This document shows, piece after piece, positions 8,744 to 17,279 of a DNA stretch of 64,000 bases. The notes beneath the pieces were generated by a model. It was not told where the DNA came from. It ran no database searches and saw nothing but the letters and a program-made list of their open reading frames with translations. Source of the stretch: Sphingomonas sp. NFR15 (lineage in GTDB: Bacteria > Pseudomonadota > Alphaproteobacteria > Sphingomonadales > Sphingomonadaceae). The translations under genes were made by a program, and so were the position numbers. The stretch is from the NCBI RefSeq assembly GCF_900103265.1, contig NZ_FMWX01000002.1, positions 186,001 through 250,000 on the forward strand. The letters run 5' to 3'. Each line of letters begins with the position of its first letter. The first letter of the stretch is position 1.

Positions 8744-8773
8744 CCGTCACCCCAGCTTTCGCTGGGGTGACGG
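8744..8773. repeat. Single palindromic repeat, family C
   Basis: CCGTCACCCCAGC and GCTGGGGTGACGG make a perfect 13-bp stem around a TTTC loop, inside the nagZ-scpA gap. A related pair lies between atpA and atpG. Being within an operon it probably acts as an mRNA processing or stability element, or as a neutral mobile repeat, rather than a full terminator. Confidence 0.8.
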
Positions 8774-8795
8774 AGTGGACCCGTTCCGGGAAGGA

Positions 8796-9803
8796 TCACG
8801 CCAGCGCCAGCAGCGCGTCGCGCTTCGCGATCAGATCCGCGAACGCCACGCCGCTTCGCCGCCCGGCCACCGAGGCCATCGCGCGATCGAGCCGCGCGCG
8901 GGACACATCCGAGATCTCGCCCAGCCGCGCCGCGATCTCGACCATCTCGTCCATCCGCCCCCAGCAATCGAGCACCACGTCGCAGCCCGCCGCGATCGCC
9001 CCCGCCGCTTTCTCGCCAGCGGTCCCCGACAGCGCCTTCATGTCGATATCGTCGGTCATCAACAGCCCGTCGAACCCGATCCGGCCGCGAATGATCTCCT
9101 CGACCACCACCGGCGAGAGCGTCGCCGGGCGCGCGGCATCCCAGGCATCGAACACGATATGCGTCGTCATCCCCATCGCCGCGCCCGCGAGCCGGCGGAA
9201 CGGCTCCAGATCGACCTCCAGTTCAGCATCGCCCGCCGTGACGCGCGGCAGTTCGAGATGGCTGTCGACCAGCGCGCGGCCATGCCCCGGCATATGCTTG
9301 ACCACGCCCACCACCCCGGCGCGCGCCAGCCCGTCGAGGATCGCGCGCCCCAGCGCCGCCACCCGCATCGGCTCATGCCCGAGCGCGCGGCTGGCGATGA
9401 TCTCGGCGGTATCGCCCTGCGCCACATCGAGCAGCGGCCAGCAATCGACCGTCACGCCGACCTCGGCCAGCATCGCCCCGGTCGCCTCCGCATGCGCGCG
9501 CGCCGCCTCGATCGCCGAGATCGGCGCGACATCGTAGAGCGCGTCGAACGCCGGCCCGGCGGGAAACGCGGGCCACTCGGGCGGCCGCATCCGCGCGACC
9601 GGCCCGCCCTCCTGGTCGATCAGGATCGGCAGATCGCCCCGCCCGGTCAGCGCACGCAGATCGTCCGTCAGCGCCCGCACCTGCGCGCGGGTCTCGATAT
9701 TGCGGCGGAACAGGATGAAGCCGACCGGCTGGCTCTCGGCGAAGAACCGGCGTTCGTCGGCGGTAACGGTAAGGCCGGACAGGCCGAAGATGACGGGCTT
9801 CAT
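8796..9803 (-). CDS. nagZ: beta-N-acetylhexosaminidase NagZ
   Basis: Cytoplasmic GH3 glycosidase that removes GlcNAc from recycled anhydromuropeptides. Motifs in order: LIDQEGGPVARM (about 62-72), KHMPGHG (169-175), DSH at 180-182 (the NagZ-specific Asp-His acid/base pair) and MTDDIDMKAL (about 249-258) with the nucleophilic aspartate. 335 residues, usual for NagZ. In organisms with an ampC-AmpR circuit NagZ feeds the inducer; no such circuit is visible here. The SPOR gene is upstream across a gap with a duplicated repeat block. Confidence 0.95.
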   Translation of the reverse strand: MKPVIFGLSGLTVTADERRFFAESQPVGFILFRRNIETRAQVRALTDDLRALTGRGDLPILIDQEGGPVARMRPPEWPAFPAGPAFDALYDVAPISAIEAARAHAEATGAMLAEVGVTVDCWPLLDVAQGDTAEIIASRALGHEPMRVAALGRAILDGLARAGVVGVVKHMPGHGRALVDSHLELPRVTAGDAELEVDLEPFRRLAGAAMGMTTHIVFDAWDAARPATLSPVVVEEIIRGRIGFDGLLMTDDIDMKALSGTAGEKAAGAIAAGCDVVLDCWGRMDEMVEIAARLGEISDVSRARLDRAMASVAGRRSGVAFADLIAKRDALLALA

Positions 9804-10187
9804 GCGAAGCGCATATCAGCGGCGCGTGCTCAGTGCCACCACCCCAACCGTTCGTGCCGAGCGTAGTCGAGGCACCCGTGCGTAACCGCCCGCCCCGTTC
9901 GTGCTGAGCGAAGTCGAAGCAGGTGCCGGAGGCGGAGCGTATGTGGCACGTGCTTCGACTACGCTCAGCACGAACGGACTGACGGTTTCAGCCGCGCATA
10001 TCAGCGGCGCGTACTAAGTGCCACTACCCACCGCTCGTGCCGAGCGTAGTCGAGGCACCCGCGCGTAACCGCCCGCACCCGTTCGTGCTGAGCATAGTCG
10101 AAGCACGCGCACACACACTTCGCCTCGGGCACGTGCCTCGACTATGCTCAGCACGAACGGCGTGGCGGTTTCAGCCGCGCCGGCCGT
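9804..10187. repeat. 384-bp intergenic gap filled by a tandem duplication of a family-A palindrome pair
   Basis: Two units of about 185 bp, starting at 9811 and 9996 with GCATATCAGCGGCGCGT and each ending in TTTCAGCCGCGC (near 9986 and 10169). Each unit holds a short element (GAGCGTAGTCGAGGCACCC) and an inverted pair of longer family-A elements starting with CGTTCGTGCTGAGC. The units have diverged by scattered substitutions. The first unit begins right after the nagZ start codon. No open frame here looks like a gene. Confidence 0.85.
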
Positions 10188-10907
10188 TCAATCCCGCGCC
10201 ACGAAGCACGCCTCGCCCGCGACCTTGAGCTTGCCGCACAATTCGCTTGCCTGGCTCGCGCTGCCCGCGTTGACGCGCAGCCGATAGGTGGTGGCGCCGT
10301 TGACCTCGGCGACCTGCACCGATTTGCCGAGCGGCGCGAGATACGGAATCCGCCCCGACAGCTTCGTCCACGCCGCGTTCGCGGCCGCCTCGGACGGGAA
10401 GGCGCCGAGCTGGACGAGCGCGCCGCCGGCGGTGCCGTGCGCGACCGGCGGGGTCGCCGTCTTCGCCACGAGCTTGCCGTGCGAGGGCGGCAGCGCCACC
10501 ACCGCCTTGCTCGCGCCGGCGCTTTCCTTGGGCGAAGGCGCCGCCTTCTTGCCGACGATCGGCGCTTCGGGCAACGCCCTCACGTTGATCGAGGCGTTGC
10601 CGGTGCCCGCGCCGTTGCTCGTCGCGATCGCGCTGTCGCCCTCGCCCTCGACCTTGAGCCCACCCGGCTCGTCGGGCTTGACCTTGTAATCGCCTTCCTG
10701 CGCGGCGATCAGCGCGCCGTTGCCACCGGCATCGCGCGCGCCGCGCAGCAACTGATAGCCCAGGATCGCCGCCGCGATCACCGCGAGCAGCGCCGCCACC
10801 ACCAGCACGATATGCAGCGCCGATGGGCCTCTGTTGTCATAATCTTCGGCGGTTTCGAGCCACGGCAGCCGGTCCCCGTCGTCCGCATCGATCTTGCCGA
10901 AGGCCAT
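10188..10907 (-). CDS. SPOR-domain membrane protein
   Basis: A 239-residue bitopic protein: a cytoplasmic N terminus of about 32 residues, one transmembrane helix (IVLVVAALLAVIAAAILGY), a Pro/Ala/Lys-rich periplasmic linker, and a C-terminal SPOR domain of about 75 residues (LVQLGAFPSEAAANAAWTKL to AGEACFVARD). SPOR domains bind denuded glycan strands at the division septum. Its ATG overlaps the argS stop by one base (TGATG), so translation is coupled. The location between argS and nagZ is a recurrent arrangement in related bacteria. Confidence 0.9.
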   Translation of the reverse strand: MAFGKIDADDGDRLPWLETAEDYDNRGPSALHIVLVVAALLAVIAAAILGYQLLRGARDAGGNGALIAAQEGDYKVKPDEPGGLKVEGEGDSAIATSNGAGTGNASINVRALPEAPIVGKKAAPSPKESAGASKAVVALPPSHGKLVAKTATPPVAHGTAGGALVQLGAFPSEAAANAAWTKLSGRIPYLAPLGKSVQVAEVNGATTYRLRVNAGSASQASELCGKLKVAGEACFVARD

Positions 10908-12658
10908 CAGTTCATCTCCTCGACAGCGACGACCCCCATGATGCCGAGGCCGTTGCGAATGATCTGCCCGATCGCGTCGGCCAGGAAAAGCCGCGCGCAG
11001 GTGATCGCGGGATTATCCGCGATCAGGAAGCGCCGGTCCACCCGGTCGTTGCCGACGTTCCACTGCGCATGCAGAGATGCGGCCAAGTCATAGAGATAGA
11101 AGGCAATCCTGTGCGGTTCGCGCGCCGTCGCGGCGGTCTCGACGATGCGCGGGAACTGCGCGGCGAGCTTCACCAGCGCAAGGTCTTCCGTGTCAAGCTG
11201 GGACAGGTCGACGCCGTCGCACACGATATTCGCCTCCGCCGCGCGCCGGTGCAGCGAGGCGATGCGCGCGTGCGCGTACTGGACGTAGAACACCGGATTG
11301 TCCTTCGACGCCTCGACCACCTTGGCGAAGTCGAAATCCATCTGCGCGTCGGCCTTGCGCGTCAGCATCGTGAAGCGCACCACATCCTTGCCGACCTCGC
11401 GCACGACATCGGCGAGCGTCACGAAATTGCCCGAGCGCTTGGACATCTTGACCGGCTCGCCCGCGCGCAGCAGCCGCACCATCTGGACGAGCTTGACGTC
11501 GAAGCGGGTCTTGCCCCCGGTCAGCGCCTGCACGGCGGCGGTGATCCGCTTGACCGTGCCAGCATGGTCGGCCCCCCAGATGTCGATCAGCGCATCGGCC
11601 GACTGCGCCTTCTGGTAATGATAGGCGAGATCGGCGCCGAAATAGGTCCATTGCCCGTTCGACTTCTTGATCGGCCGGTCCTGATCGTCGCCGAACTGGG
11701 TCGAGCGGAACAGCGGCAGCACCACCGGCTCCCAATCTTCCGGCTCCTGCCCCTTGGGCGCTTCGAGCACGCCGTCATAGATCAGCCCGCGCGCGCGCAG
11801 TTCGGCCTCGGCCGCCTCGGGCTTGCCTTCCGCCTGCAACTCGGCCTCCGACGAGAACAGATCGTGGTGGATGCCGAGCAACGCGAGATCTGCGCGGATC
11901 ATCTCCAGCATCGCCGCCACCGCCGCCTTGCGGAACAGCACCAGCCATTCGCTTTCGGGTGCTAAAATGTACCGATCGCCGAATTCCTCGGCAAGCGCAC
12001 TGGCGACCGGGATCAAATACTCACCGGGATAAAAGCCACCAGGAAGCTGCGCCTGAAGATACTCTAACTTCGCGGCACCGAATCCTTCGATTTCCTGACG
12101 ATAACGCAGATGCACGGAGCGCGCGAGAACATCGACCTGCCCGCCGGCATCGTTGACGTAATATTCGCGGATCACCTTATGCCCGGCGAATTCCAGCAGC
12201 GCGGCGAGCGCGTCACCAACCACCGCGCCCCGGCAATGCCCCATGTGCATCGGCCCCGTCGGATTGGCGGAGACATATTCGACGTTGACCGTAATGCCCC
12301 GCCCGATCGTCGCGCGCCCGTAATCGGCGCCGGCATCGCGGATCGCCGACAGTTCGGCGCGCCAGCTATCGTCGCTGAGCTTCATGTTGATGAAGCCCGG
12401 CCCCGCGATCGACACGTCCTCGACCTCGTCGAGCTTGCGCAATTCGACCGCGATCTTCTCGGCGAGCGCACGCGGGTTGGTCCCGGCCGGCTTGGCGAGC
12501 ACCATCGCCGCGTTGGTGGCGAGATCGCCGTGACTCGCATCGCGCGGCGGCTCGACCGTCACGGGCGCGCGATTGAGCCCGGCGGGCAGATCGCCAGCGG
12601 CGACGAGCGTGTCGAGCGCCGCATCGAGATGCGCGGCGAAACGGGCGTAAAGGGTCAT
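10907..12658 (-). CDS. argS: arginine--tRNA ligase
   Basis: Class I aminoacyl-tRNA synthetase charging tRNA-Arg. 583 residues. The HIGH-equivalent HMGH is at 138-141 within NPTGPMHMGHCRG and the KMSKS-equivalent KMSKRSGN at 404-411. The N-terminal Add-1 domain (about 1-100) and the C-terminal DALR anticodon domain, ending near GIMGVVAVEEM, are both present. It is the first gene of the leftward operon that continues with the SPOR, nagZ, scp and tat genes. Confidence 0.97.
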   Translation of the reverse strand: MTLYARFAAHLDAALDTLVAAGDLPAGLNRAPVTVEPPRDASHGDLATNAAMVLAKPAGTNPRALAEKIAVELRKLDEVEDVSIAGPGFINMKLSDDSWRAELSAIRDAGADYGRATIGRGITVNVEYVSANPTGPMHMGHCRGAVVGDALAALLEFAGHKVIREYYVNDAGGQVDVLARSVHLRYRQEIEGFGAAKLEYLQAQLPGGFYPGEYLIPVASALAEEFGDRYILAPESEWLVLFRKAAVAAMLEMIRADLALLGIHHDLFSSEAELQAEGKPEAAEAELRARGLIYDGVLEAPKGQEPEDWEPVVLPLFRSTQFGDDQDRPIKKSNGQWTYFGADLAYHYQKAQSADALIDIWGADHAGTVKRITAAVQALTGGKTRFDVKLVQMVRLLRAGEPVKMSKRSGNFVTLADVVREVGKDVVRFTMLTRKADAQMDFDFAKVVEASKDNPVFYVQYAHARIASLHRRAAEANIVCDGVDLSQLDTEDLALVKLAAQFPRIVETAATAREPHRIAFYLYDLAASLHAQWNVGNDRVDRRFLIADNPAITCARLFLADAIGQIIRNGLGIMGVVAVEEMN

Positions 12659-12770
12659 CTGAATTCCGGTCGTATCAAGCGAACGCGCGCCTTAGCGGAA
12701 CAGCGAGCGCGGTTCAAACAGCACGCCATCCGGTGGCGCAGGCGATTCAAGCAGCCAACTGTATCGCGTT

Positions 12771-12850
12771 TTCCCGCGAACGCGGGAATCCAGAGCCAAG
12801 CAAACTACGCTTTCGGTTCCTGCTGCTTTGGACTCCCGCGTTCGCGGGAG
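12771..12850. repeat. Palindromic repeat pair, family D
   Basis: Two hairpins, TTCCCGCGAACGCGGGAA at the left and CTCCCGCGTTCGCGGGAG at the right, with weaker inverted flanks (TCCAGAGC and GCTTTGGA) between them. It lies upstream of argS and downstream of the HAD gene start region in a gap of about 230 bp. Confidence 0.8.
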
Positions 12851-12886
12851 AACAAGAAGCGTCTTAAAATTCCGCAACCGCCAGCA

Positions 12887-13582
12887 TCACTTAATCTCGT
12901 CGATCCATTCCGGCAGCTCGGTCAGCGCCGCCAGCCGCCGGAATCGCGCATGCCCCTCCGGCGCATCCCCCGCCTCGTGCTGCCACGCATCCGGCTGCGG
13001 AATATACGCCGCCCACGCCCCAGCCCCGAGCGCGGGCAGCACGTCCGATCGCATCGAATCGCCCGCCATTACCGCCCGCTCCGGCGCCACCCCGAAGCGG
13101 TCGAACAGCCGCTCGAACGTCGCGACCGATTTGTCGCTGACGATCTCGATCGCGCTGAACAGTTCGCCCACGCCCGATGCGGCGATCTTGGTTTCCTGGT
13201 GGAGCAGGTCGCCCTTCGTCACCAGCACCAGCCGACCGCGATCGGCGAGCGCGGTCAGCGTCTCGGCGGTGCCGGGCAGCAGCTCGACCGGATGCGCGAG
13301 CAGATCGCGCCCGACCGCGAGGATATCCGCCACCGCGCGCCCCGCCGCAGCATCGCCGAGCAGATCGACCGCCGTCTCGATCATCGACAAGGTGAAGCTC
13401 TTTGCGCCATAGCCATACTGCGCGAGGTTGACCGCCTCGACCGCGTGCAGCCGCTCGCACGCGACCCCCGCCTCGACGAACGGCGCGAGGATCGCCGCGA
13501 ACGCCGCCTCCGCGCCGTTGAAGTGGCGCATATTGTGCCACAGGGTATCGTCGGCATCGAGGCAGATGAGATCGATCGTCAT
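12887..13582 (-). CDS. HAD-superfamily hydrolase (phosphatase)
   Basis: A 231-residue haloacid-dehalogenase-fold hydrolase. Motif I is CLDADDTLW with the nucleophile D9 and acid/base D11, motif II is LVTKGDLLHQETK, motif IV is VMAGDSMRSDVLPA. The helical cap between motifs I and II places it in the type C1 subclass. Substrate is not readable from sequence. It lies downstream of the DUF1501 gene on the same strand with a 28-bp gap. Confidence 0.9.
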   Translation of the reverse strand: MTIDLICLDADDTLWHNMRHFNGAEAAFAAILAPFVEAGVACERLHAVEAVNLAQYGYGAKSFTLSMIETAVDLLGDAAAGRAVADILAVGRDLLAHPVELLPGTAETLTALADRGRLVLVTKGDLLHQETKIAASGVGELFSAIEIVSDKSVATFERLFDRFGVAPERAVMAGDSMRSDVLPALGAGAWAAYIPQPDAWQHEAGDAPEGHARFRRLAALTELPEWIDEIK

Positions 13583-13610
13583 ACCCGCTTCGCTAAAGCC
13601 CGCCCGTCGC

Positions 13611-14756
13611 TCACGCCAGCCCGGTCACCGGCTTGCCGCCGCGCGCGCCCGGAAACAGCGCCGCCATCGCCCGCCCGCCCGAGAGGCCGAAATGCGCCGC
13701 CGTCGCCCCCGCGATGAAGCCGTCCAAAGCCATCGTCGCACGCAAATCTCGGTTCTCATAAAGCGCGCCCTGCCCCAGCCCCGGCCAATCGGCGATCACG
13801 CGCCCGCCCTTCACCGCGCCACCGAGCAGCATCGCGCACGCGCCCGTCCCGTGATCGGTGCCGCCGGTGCCGTTGACCGCGACGGTGCGCCCGAACTCGG
13901 TCGCGACCAGCACCATTGTGTCGGCCCACACCGGCCCGAGCCCGGTCTGGAGCGCGCCGATCATCGCGTCCAGCCCCTTCAACTGCGCCGCCAGCCGGCC
14001 GCGCTGGTCGGCATGCGTGTCCCAGCCGCCGGTCTCGATCATCGCGATCCGCGCGCCATCGGCGGGGGCGAGCAGCTTGGCGGCGAGCGCGCCGGTGGCG
14101 GCGGCGGTCTTGCCGTTGTCGGCGGCGAGATCGCCGGTAAGGTTGCGCGTCGCCAGCGCCTCGCTCCACAGCCCGTGCAACTGGCTGTCGCCGGCATAGA
14201 GCATCGACACGCGTTGCAGCAGATCGTCCGACGCCTGCGGCAACGCCGACGGTGCATAAGACGCCACCTCATGCGGCCCGCGCAGCGCCATCGGCACCGC
14301 CGTCGCGATCGCGATCGCCTTCGCTTCGCCGGGCGAGAGCAACCCGAGCATCCGGTTGAGCCAGCCGTCCCGGAGTTGATACGCGCTGGCGCCGCCCGTC
14401 TCCAACACGTTCTGCCCGTCGAAATGCGACCGGTCGCGATAGGGCGAGGCGACCGCGTGCGCGAACAGCGCCTGCTTCTGCCCGTACAGCGCGTTCACCC
14501 CCACCAGCGCCGGGTGCAGCGCGAAGGTCGCGTCGAGCTTGGGCGCGGTCGCGAAATCCTGCGCGAAGGCCCCCCGCGCGCCCGCGAACGCCGGATCACC
14601 GACCGGCGCGACGATATGCAGCCCGTCCGCCGCGCCGCGCTGGATGATGAAGATGAAGCGGCGGTCGGTCGCCGCCTTGGCGAACGCCATGCGCGGTGCG
14701 AGCGCGGCGGCGAGGCCGAGCGCGCTGGTACCGATGAAGCTGCGACGATCGAGCAT
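13611..14756 (-). CDS. DUF1501 secreted protein (Tat signal)
   Basis: A 381-residue sulfatase-like-fold protein of the DUF1501 family. The N terminus MLDRRSFIGTSALGLAAALA has twin arginines followed by a hydrophobic stretch and an A-x-A-like site, a Tat export signal. Conserved parts include VATEFGRTVAVNG and GTDHGTGACAMLLGG. DUF1501 proteins are nearly always encoded beside DUF1800 proteins, as here with a 3-bp gap. The pair is thought to act at the cell surface but the reaction is unknown. Confidence 0.9.
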   Translation of the reverse strand: MLDRRSFIGTSALGLAAALAPRMAFAKAATDRRFIFIIQRGAADGLHIVAPVGDPAFAGARGAFAQDFATAPKLDATFALHPALVGVNALYGQKQALFAHAVASPYRDRSHFDGQNVLETGGASAYQLRDGWLNRMLGLLSPGEAKAIAIATAVPMALRGPHEVASYAPSALPQASDDLLQRVSMLYAGDSQLHGLWSEALATRNLTGDLAADNGKTAAATGALAAKLLAPADGARIAMIETGGWDTHADQRGRLAAQLKGLDAMIGALQTGLGPVWADTMVLVATEFGRTVAVNGTGGTDHGTGACAMLLGGAVKGGRVIADWPGLGQGALYENRDLRATMALDGFIAGATAAHFGLSGGRAMAALFPGARGGKPVTGLA

Positions 14757-14759
14757 GTC

Positions 14760-16178
14760 CTATCTCCGCTGGAATTCGGGCGCGACGAGCAGCAGCGCGA
14801 GCGCCTGCCCCTGGCTTTCGGCGCGCGCCAGCGCCTGTGTGGTGGCGGGGCTGAGCGCGCCGGGGAACAGCTTCGGCGCGAGCGAACGCGCGTCGATCGT
14901 GGTCGGCGCGCGTTGCGCGAACCGCTCCGCCGCCTCGACCCGCCGCATCACCGCGTCCGATCCCGCCCAGCTCGCGGCGATATCGTCATAGCCGACCGGC
15001 TGGCCGGGCTTCCACACCGGCTGGCCGAGCTGGGTCATCAGCCCCGTCACCGCCTGCGCATCCACGGTCTTCTGCCCGAGAGCGCGCATCGCCCCGATCG
15101 ACCATTCCCAGGGGGTACGGAACTTGGCCGGCGTCTCGACCCACGCCTCGGGCGAGTCGATGATCGCACGGTACACGGTCGGCAGATCGCCGTGCGATTG
15201 CAGGTACGCCGCCTGCAACCGCGAAACCATCGCCGGCGGCGGCGAGTCGCCGGCGAAATGCCGCGCGAGCTTGGTGGCGAGATGCGTCGCGGTCGCAGGG
15301 TTCATCGCCACGTCGTCGAGCACCGCCTGCGCCTGCGCGACGCCGCCCGCCGGATAGACCTTGCCCAGGATCGTGCGATCGCCGGGCTGGTGCATCGCAT
15401 CCACGAACAGGAAATCGCCGGGCAGGCCGTCGGTGCCCGCGAGCTTCGCCCCCGGCGCGCGACCGATCCCCGAGACCGTCCAGCCGGTCATCGCGCGGGC
15501 GAACTCGGTCACATCGGCCTGCGTATAGCCGCTGCGCACGCCGAGCGTGTGTAGCTCCAGGATCTCGCGCGCCAGATTCTCGTTGAGGCCGACCTTGCCG
15601 CCGCGTTTCTGCCCGATCACGCTGTCCGGCCCGACCGACACCGCCTGATCGAGATAGAGCAGCATCGCCGGATGCCGTTCGACCGCGCCGAGCATGTCGC
15701 CGAATTTGCCCAGCACATGCGGGCGGATCGCCTCGAATTCGAGCGTGCCGGCCAGCCCGGTCAGTTCGAGCTTGTCGGCGGAAACCGCGAAATGATTCGC
15801 CCAGAAATACACCAGCCGCTCGACGAACGGCGTGTCGGTGACGAGCGCGGTCTGCGCGCGCGCGCCGATCGCACCGGCATAGTCCTGCCGCCCGGCGCGC
15901 CGCGCGAACTGCGCCGCCGCGCGCATCGCATCGGTGCGCGGCGGGATCGCGCCGGGTGACGCCGCCTTCGCCTGTTCGCGCAGCGCCCGCTGGTCGCGGA
16001 AATAGGCGGCAAGCTCGGCCGACACGCCCGCGCTGGTCGGCGCGGCGAGGATCGCGTCAGGCTTGGGATCATATTTGGCGAACTGCCCGGTCAGCCACGC
16101 CTTCGGGTCAGCCGGGACCGGCTGGTCCGGGCGATTGCCGAGGCCGAAACGGTTCAAAGCGATACTCGCGGCGCTCAT
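14760..16178 (-). CDS. DUF1800 family protein
   Basis: 472 residues, opening with the family hallmark ALNRFGLGNRPDQ, then WANHFAVS, NENLAREILELHTLGV and a C-terminal SWAGSDAVMRRVEAAERFAQ. The ATG at 16178 has AGGAG 8 bases upstream and was preferred to one at 16205. First gene of a probable three-gene unit with DUF1501 and the HAD hydrolase. Function is unknown. Co-occurrence with DUF1501 is the strongest functional clue. Confidence 0.9.
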   Translation of the reverse strand: MSAASIALNRFGLGNRPDQPVPADPKAWLTGQFAKYDPKPDAILAAPTSAGVSAELAAYFRDQRALREQAKAASPGAIPPRTDAMRAAAQFARRAGRQDYAGAIGARAQTALVTDTPFVERLVYFWANHFAVSADKLELTGLAGTLEFEAIRPHVLGKFGDMLGAVERHPAMLLYLDQAVSVGPDSVIGQKRGGKVGLNENLAREILELHTLGVRSGYTQADVTEFARAMTGWTVSGIGRAPGAKLAGTDGLPGDFLFVDAMHQPGDRTILGKVYPAGGVAQAQAVLDDVAMNPATATHLATKLARHFAGDSPPPAMVSRLQAAYLQSHGDLPTVYRAIIDSPEAWVETPAKFRTPWEWSIGAMRALGQKTVDAQAVTGLMTQLGQPVWKPGQPVGYDDIAASWAGSDAVMRRVEAAERFAQRAPTTIDARSLAPKLFPGALSPATTQALARAESQGQALALLLVAPEFQRR

Positions 16179-16387
16179 CAGCCATGCTCCTGCGCCCCCG
16201 GTCATCGCTACATAGGCCGGAATTGTCGCAAAATCATGCCGCGCCCGCGTTCTGGCGTTCGTTTCGTGCAACTGGTCGCGCAATCTTTGCGGTTGGCGAT
16301 TTTGCTGCACCGCAATATCAGGTCTCTCGACAACGAGAAAATACAGGATGCTGATCTGGCTTTCGAACCCAACCGAAAGGAAAGATC

Positions 16388-16675
16388 ATGAACAAGACCC
16401 TCCTTCTCGCCGCTTCGCTTTTCGCGGCCGTTTCGACCCCCGCTCTGGCCGACACCGCGCCGCAGCACACCTTCACGCGTGATGGCGACACCTATGTCTA
16501 CACGACCAAGCAGGTCGCTGGCCGCACGATCATCTCGGGCCGCGTGCTCAACACCGGCGACACGTTCGAACTGGCCGTGCGCGGCAACCGCGTGACCGGC
16601 TTCACCGGCCGCCGCGAAGTCGCCTTCAACGTGCCCGCCGCTTCGGCCCGCGCCGTCGCTTCGACCGCGAACTGA
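16388..16675 (+). CDS. small secreted protein of unknown function
   Basis: A 95-residue protein with a clear Sec signal peptide (MNKTLLLAASLFAAVSTPALA, cleavage after ALA) and a mature part of about 74 residues beginning DTAPQHTFTRDGDTYVYTT. The mature part has alternating Thr/Val/Arg/Gly patterns suggesting a small beta-sheet domain and no cysteines. RBS AAAGGAAAG precedes the ATG. Its coding character (signal peptide, RBS, strong terminator directly after) is good, but no family is recognised. It is divergent from the DUF1800 gene. Confidence 0.8.
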   Translation: MNKTLLLAASLFAAVSTPALADTAPQHTFTRDGDTYVYTTKQVAGRTIISGRVLNTGDTFELAVRGNRVTGFTGRREVAFNVPAASARAVASTAN

Positions 16676-16685
16676 TCCAACAACA

Positions 16686-16726
16686 ACGCCGCCGCGCGGA
16701 AACCCCGCACGGCGGCGTTCGTTTTC
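16686..16726 (+). terminator. Rho-independent terminator of the small secreted protein gene
   Basis: ACGCCGCCGCGCGG pairs with CCGCACGGCGGCGT (14 bp, one mismatch) around a 5-base loop and is followed by TCGTTTTCC. It starts 10 bases after the stop. Degraded copies of the same hairpin occur twice more downstream as part of a tandem array. Confidence 0.8.
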
Positions 16727-17246
16727 CTGGCGGGCGCCCGCCCACGGCGCCGACCCTCGCCCCTCGCCCCACGCCCCTCCGTTCCTCCCGAGCGAAGTCG
16801 AAGGACAAGCTCCGGGCGCCAGCGTCTCGACTGCGCTCGACGCGAACGGTGGTGATACGATCCGGCCCGCCTGCACAGCAACGCCGCCGCGCGGAAACCC
16901 GCACGCGGCGTTCGTGTTCCTGAAGACCGCCCACAGCGCTGACTCTAGCGCCTCCCCACCGTTCGTCCCGAGCGAAGCCGAGGGACAAGCCCCGCGCGCG
17001 AGCGTCTCGACTACGCTCGACGCGAACGGTGGTGATACGATCCGGCCCGCCCGCACAGCAACACCGCCGCACGGGAACCCCGCACGGCGGCGTTCGTGTT
17101 CTTGGTGAGCGCCCGCCCACGGTGCCGAGCCTCGCCGCCCCCCCGGTTCGTCCCGAGCGAAGCCGAGGGACTGGCCCAAAGCGCAGGTGTCTCGACTTCG
17201 CTCGACACGAACGGTCGGGGGCTGTGACGCGAACGACGATGGTAAC

Positions 17247-17272
17247 GCCCCCGCCCGCATCGGGCGGGGGGC
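17247..17272 (-). terminator. Probable wrbA terminator hairpin
   Basis: GCCCCCGCCCG and CGGGCGGGGGGC form an 11-bp stem with a 3-base loop immediately after the wrbA stop codon. Reading leftward it is followed by GTTACC rather than a run of T, so efficiency is uncertain. Confidence 0.5.
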
Positions 17273-17279
17273 ATCCGCA

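Larger units (their letters stand above)
16676..17279. repeat. 604-bp gap: three tandem copies of a terminator-plus-palindrome unit
   Basis: The hairpin ACGCCGCCGC recurs at 16686, 16881 and 17061 (spacings 195 and 180). Each is followed by a family-A pair: CGTTC[GC]TCCCGAGCGAAG forward, then CTCGACTNCGCTCGACNCGA inverse. The sequence GGTGATACGATCCGGCCCGCC closes units one and two (near 16850 and 17030). The third unit is diverged after 17215. On the reverse strand this gives a long spurious frame with repeated peptides. No gene is supported. The last 30 bases hold a GC-rich hairpin (17247-17272) that suits a wrbA terminator. Confidence 0.85.

Noticed and set aside
13428..15554. 708-codon frame opposite DUF1501/DUF1800
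   Set aside because: Same shadow effect; spans two real genes on the other strand and has an Arg-rich composition.
16681..17225. Possible CRISPR array
   Set aside because: Units are about 180-195 bp with internal hairpins, only three copies, and no unique spacers or cas genes.
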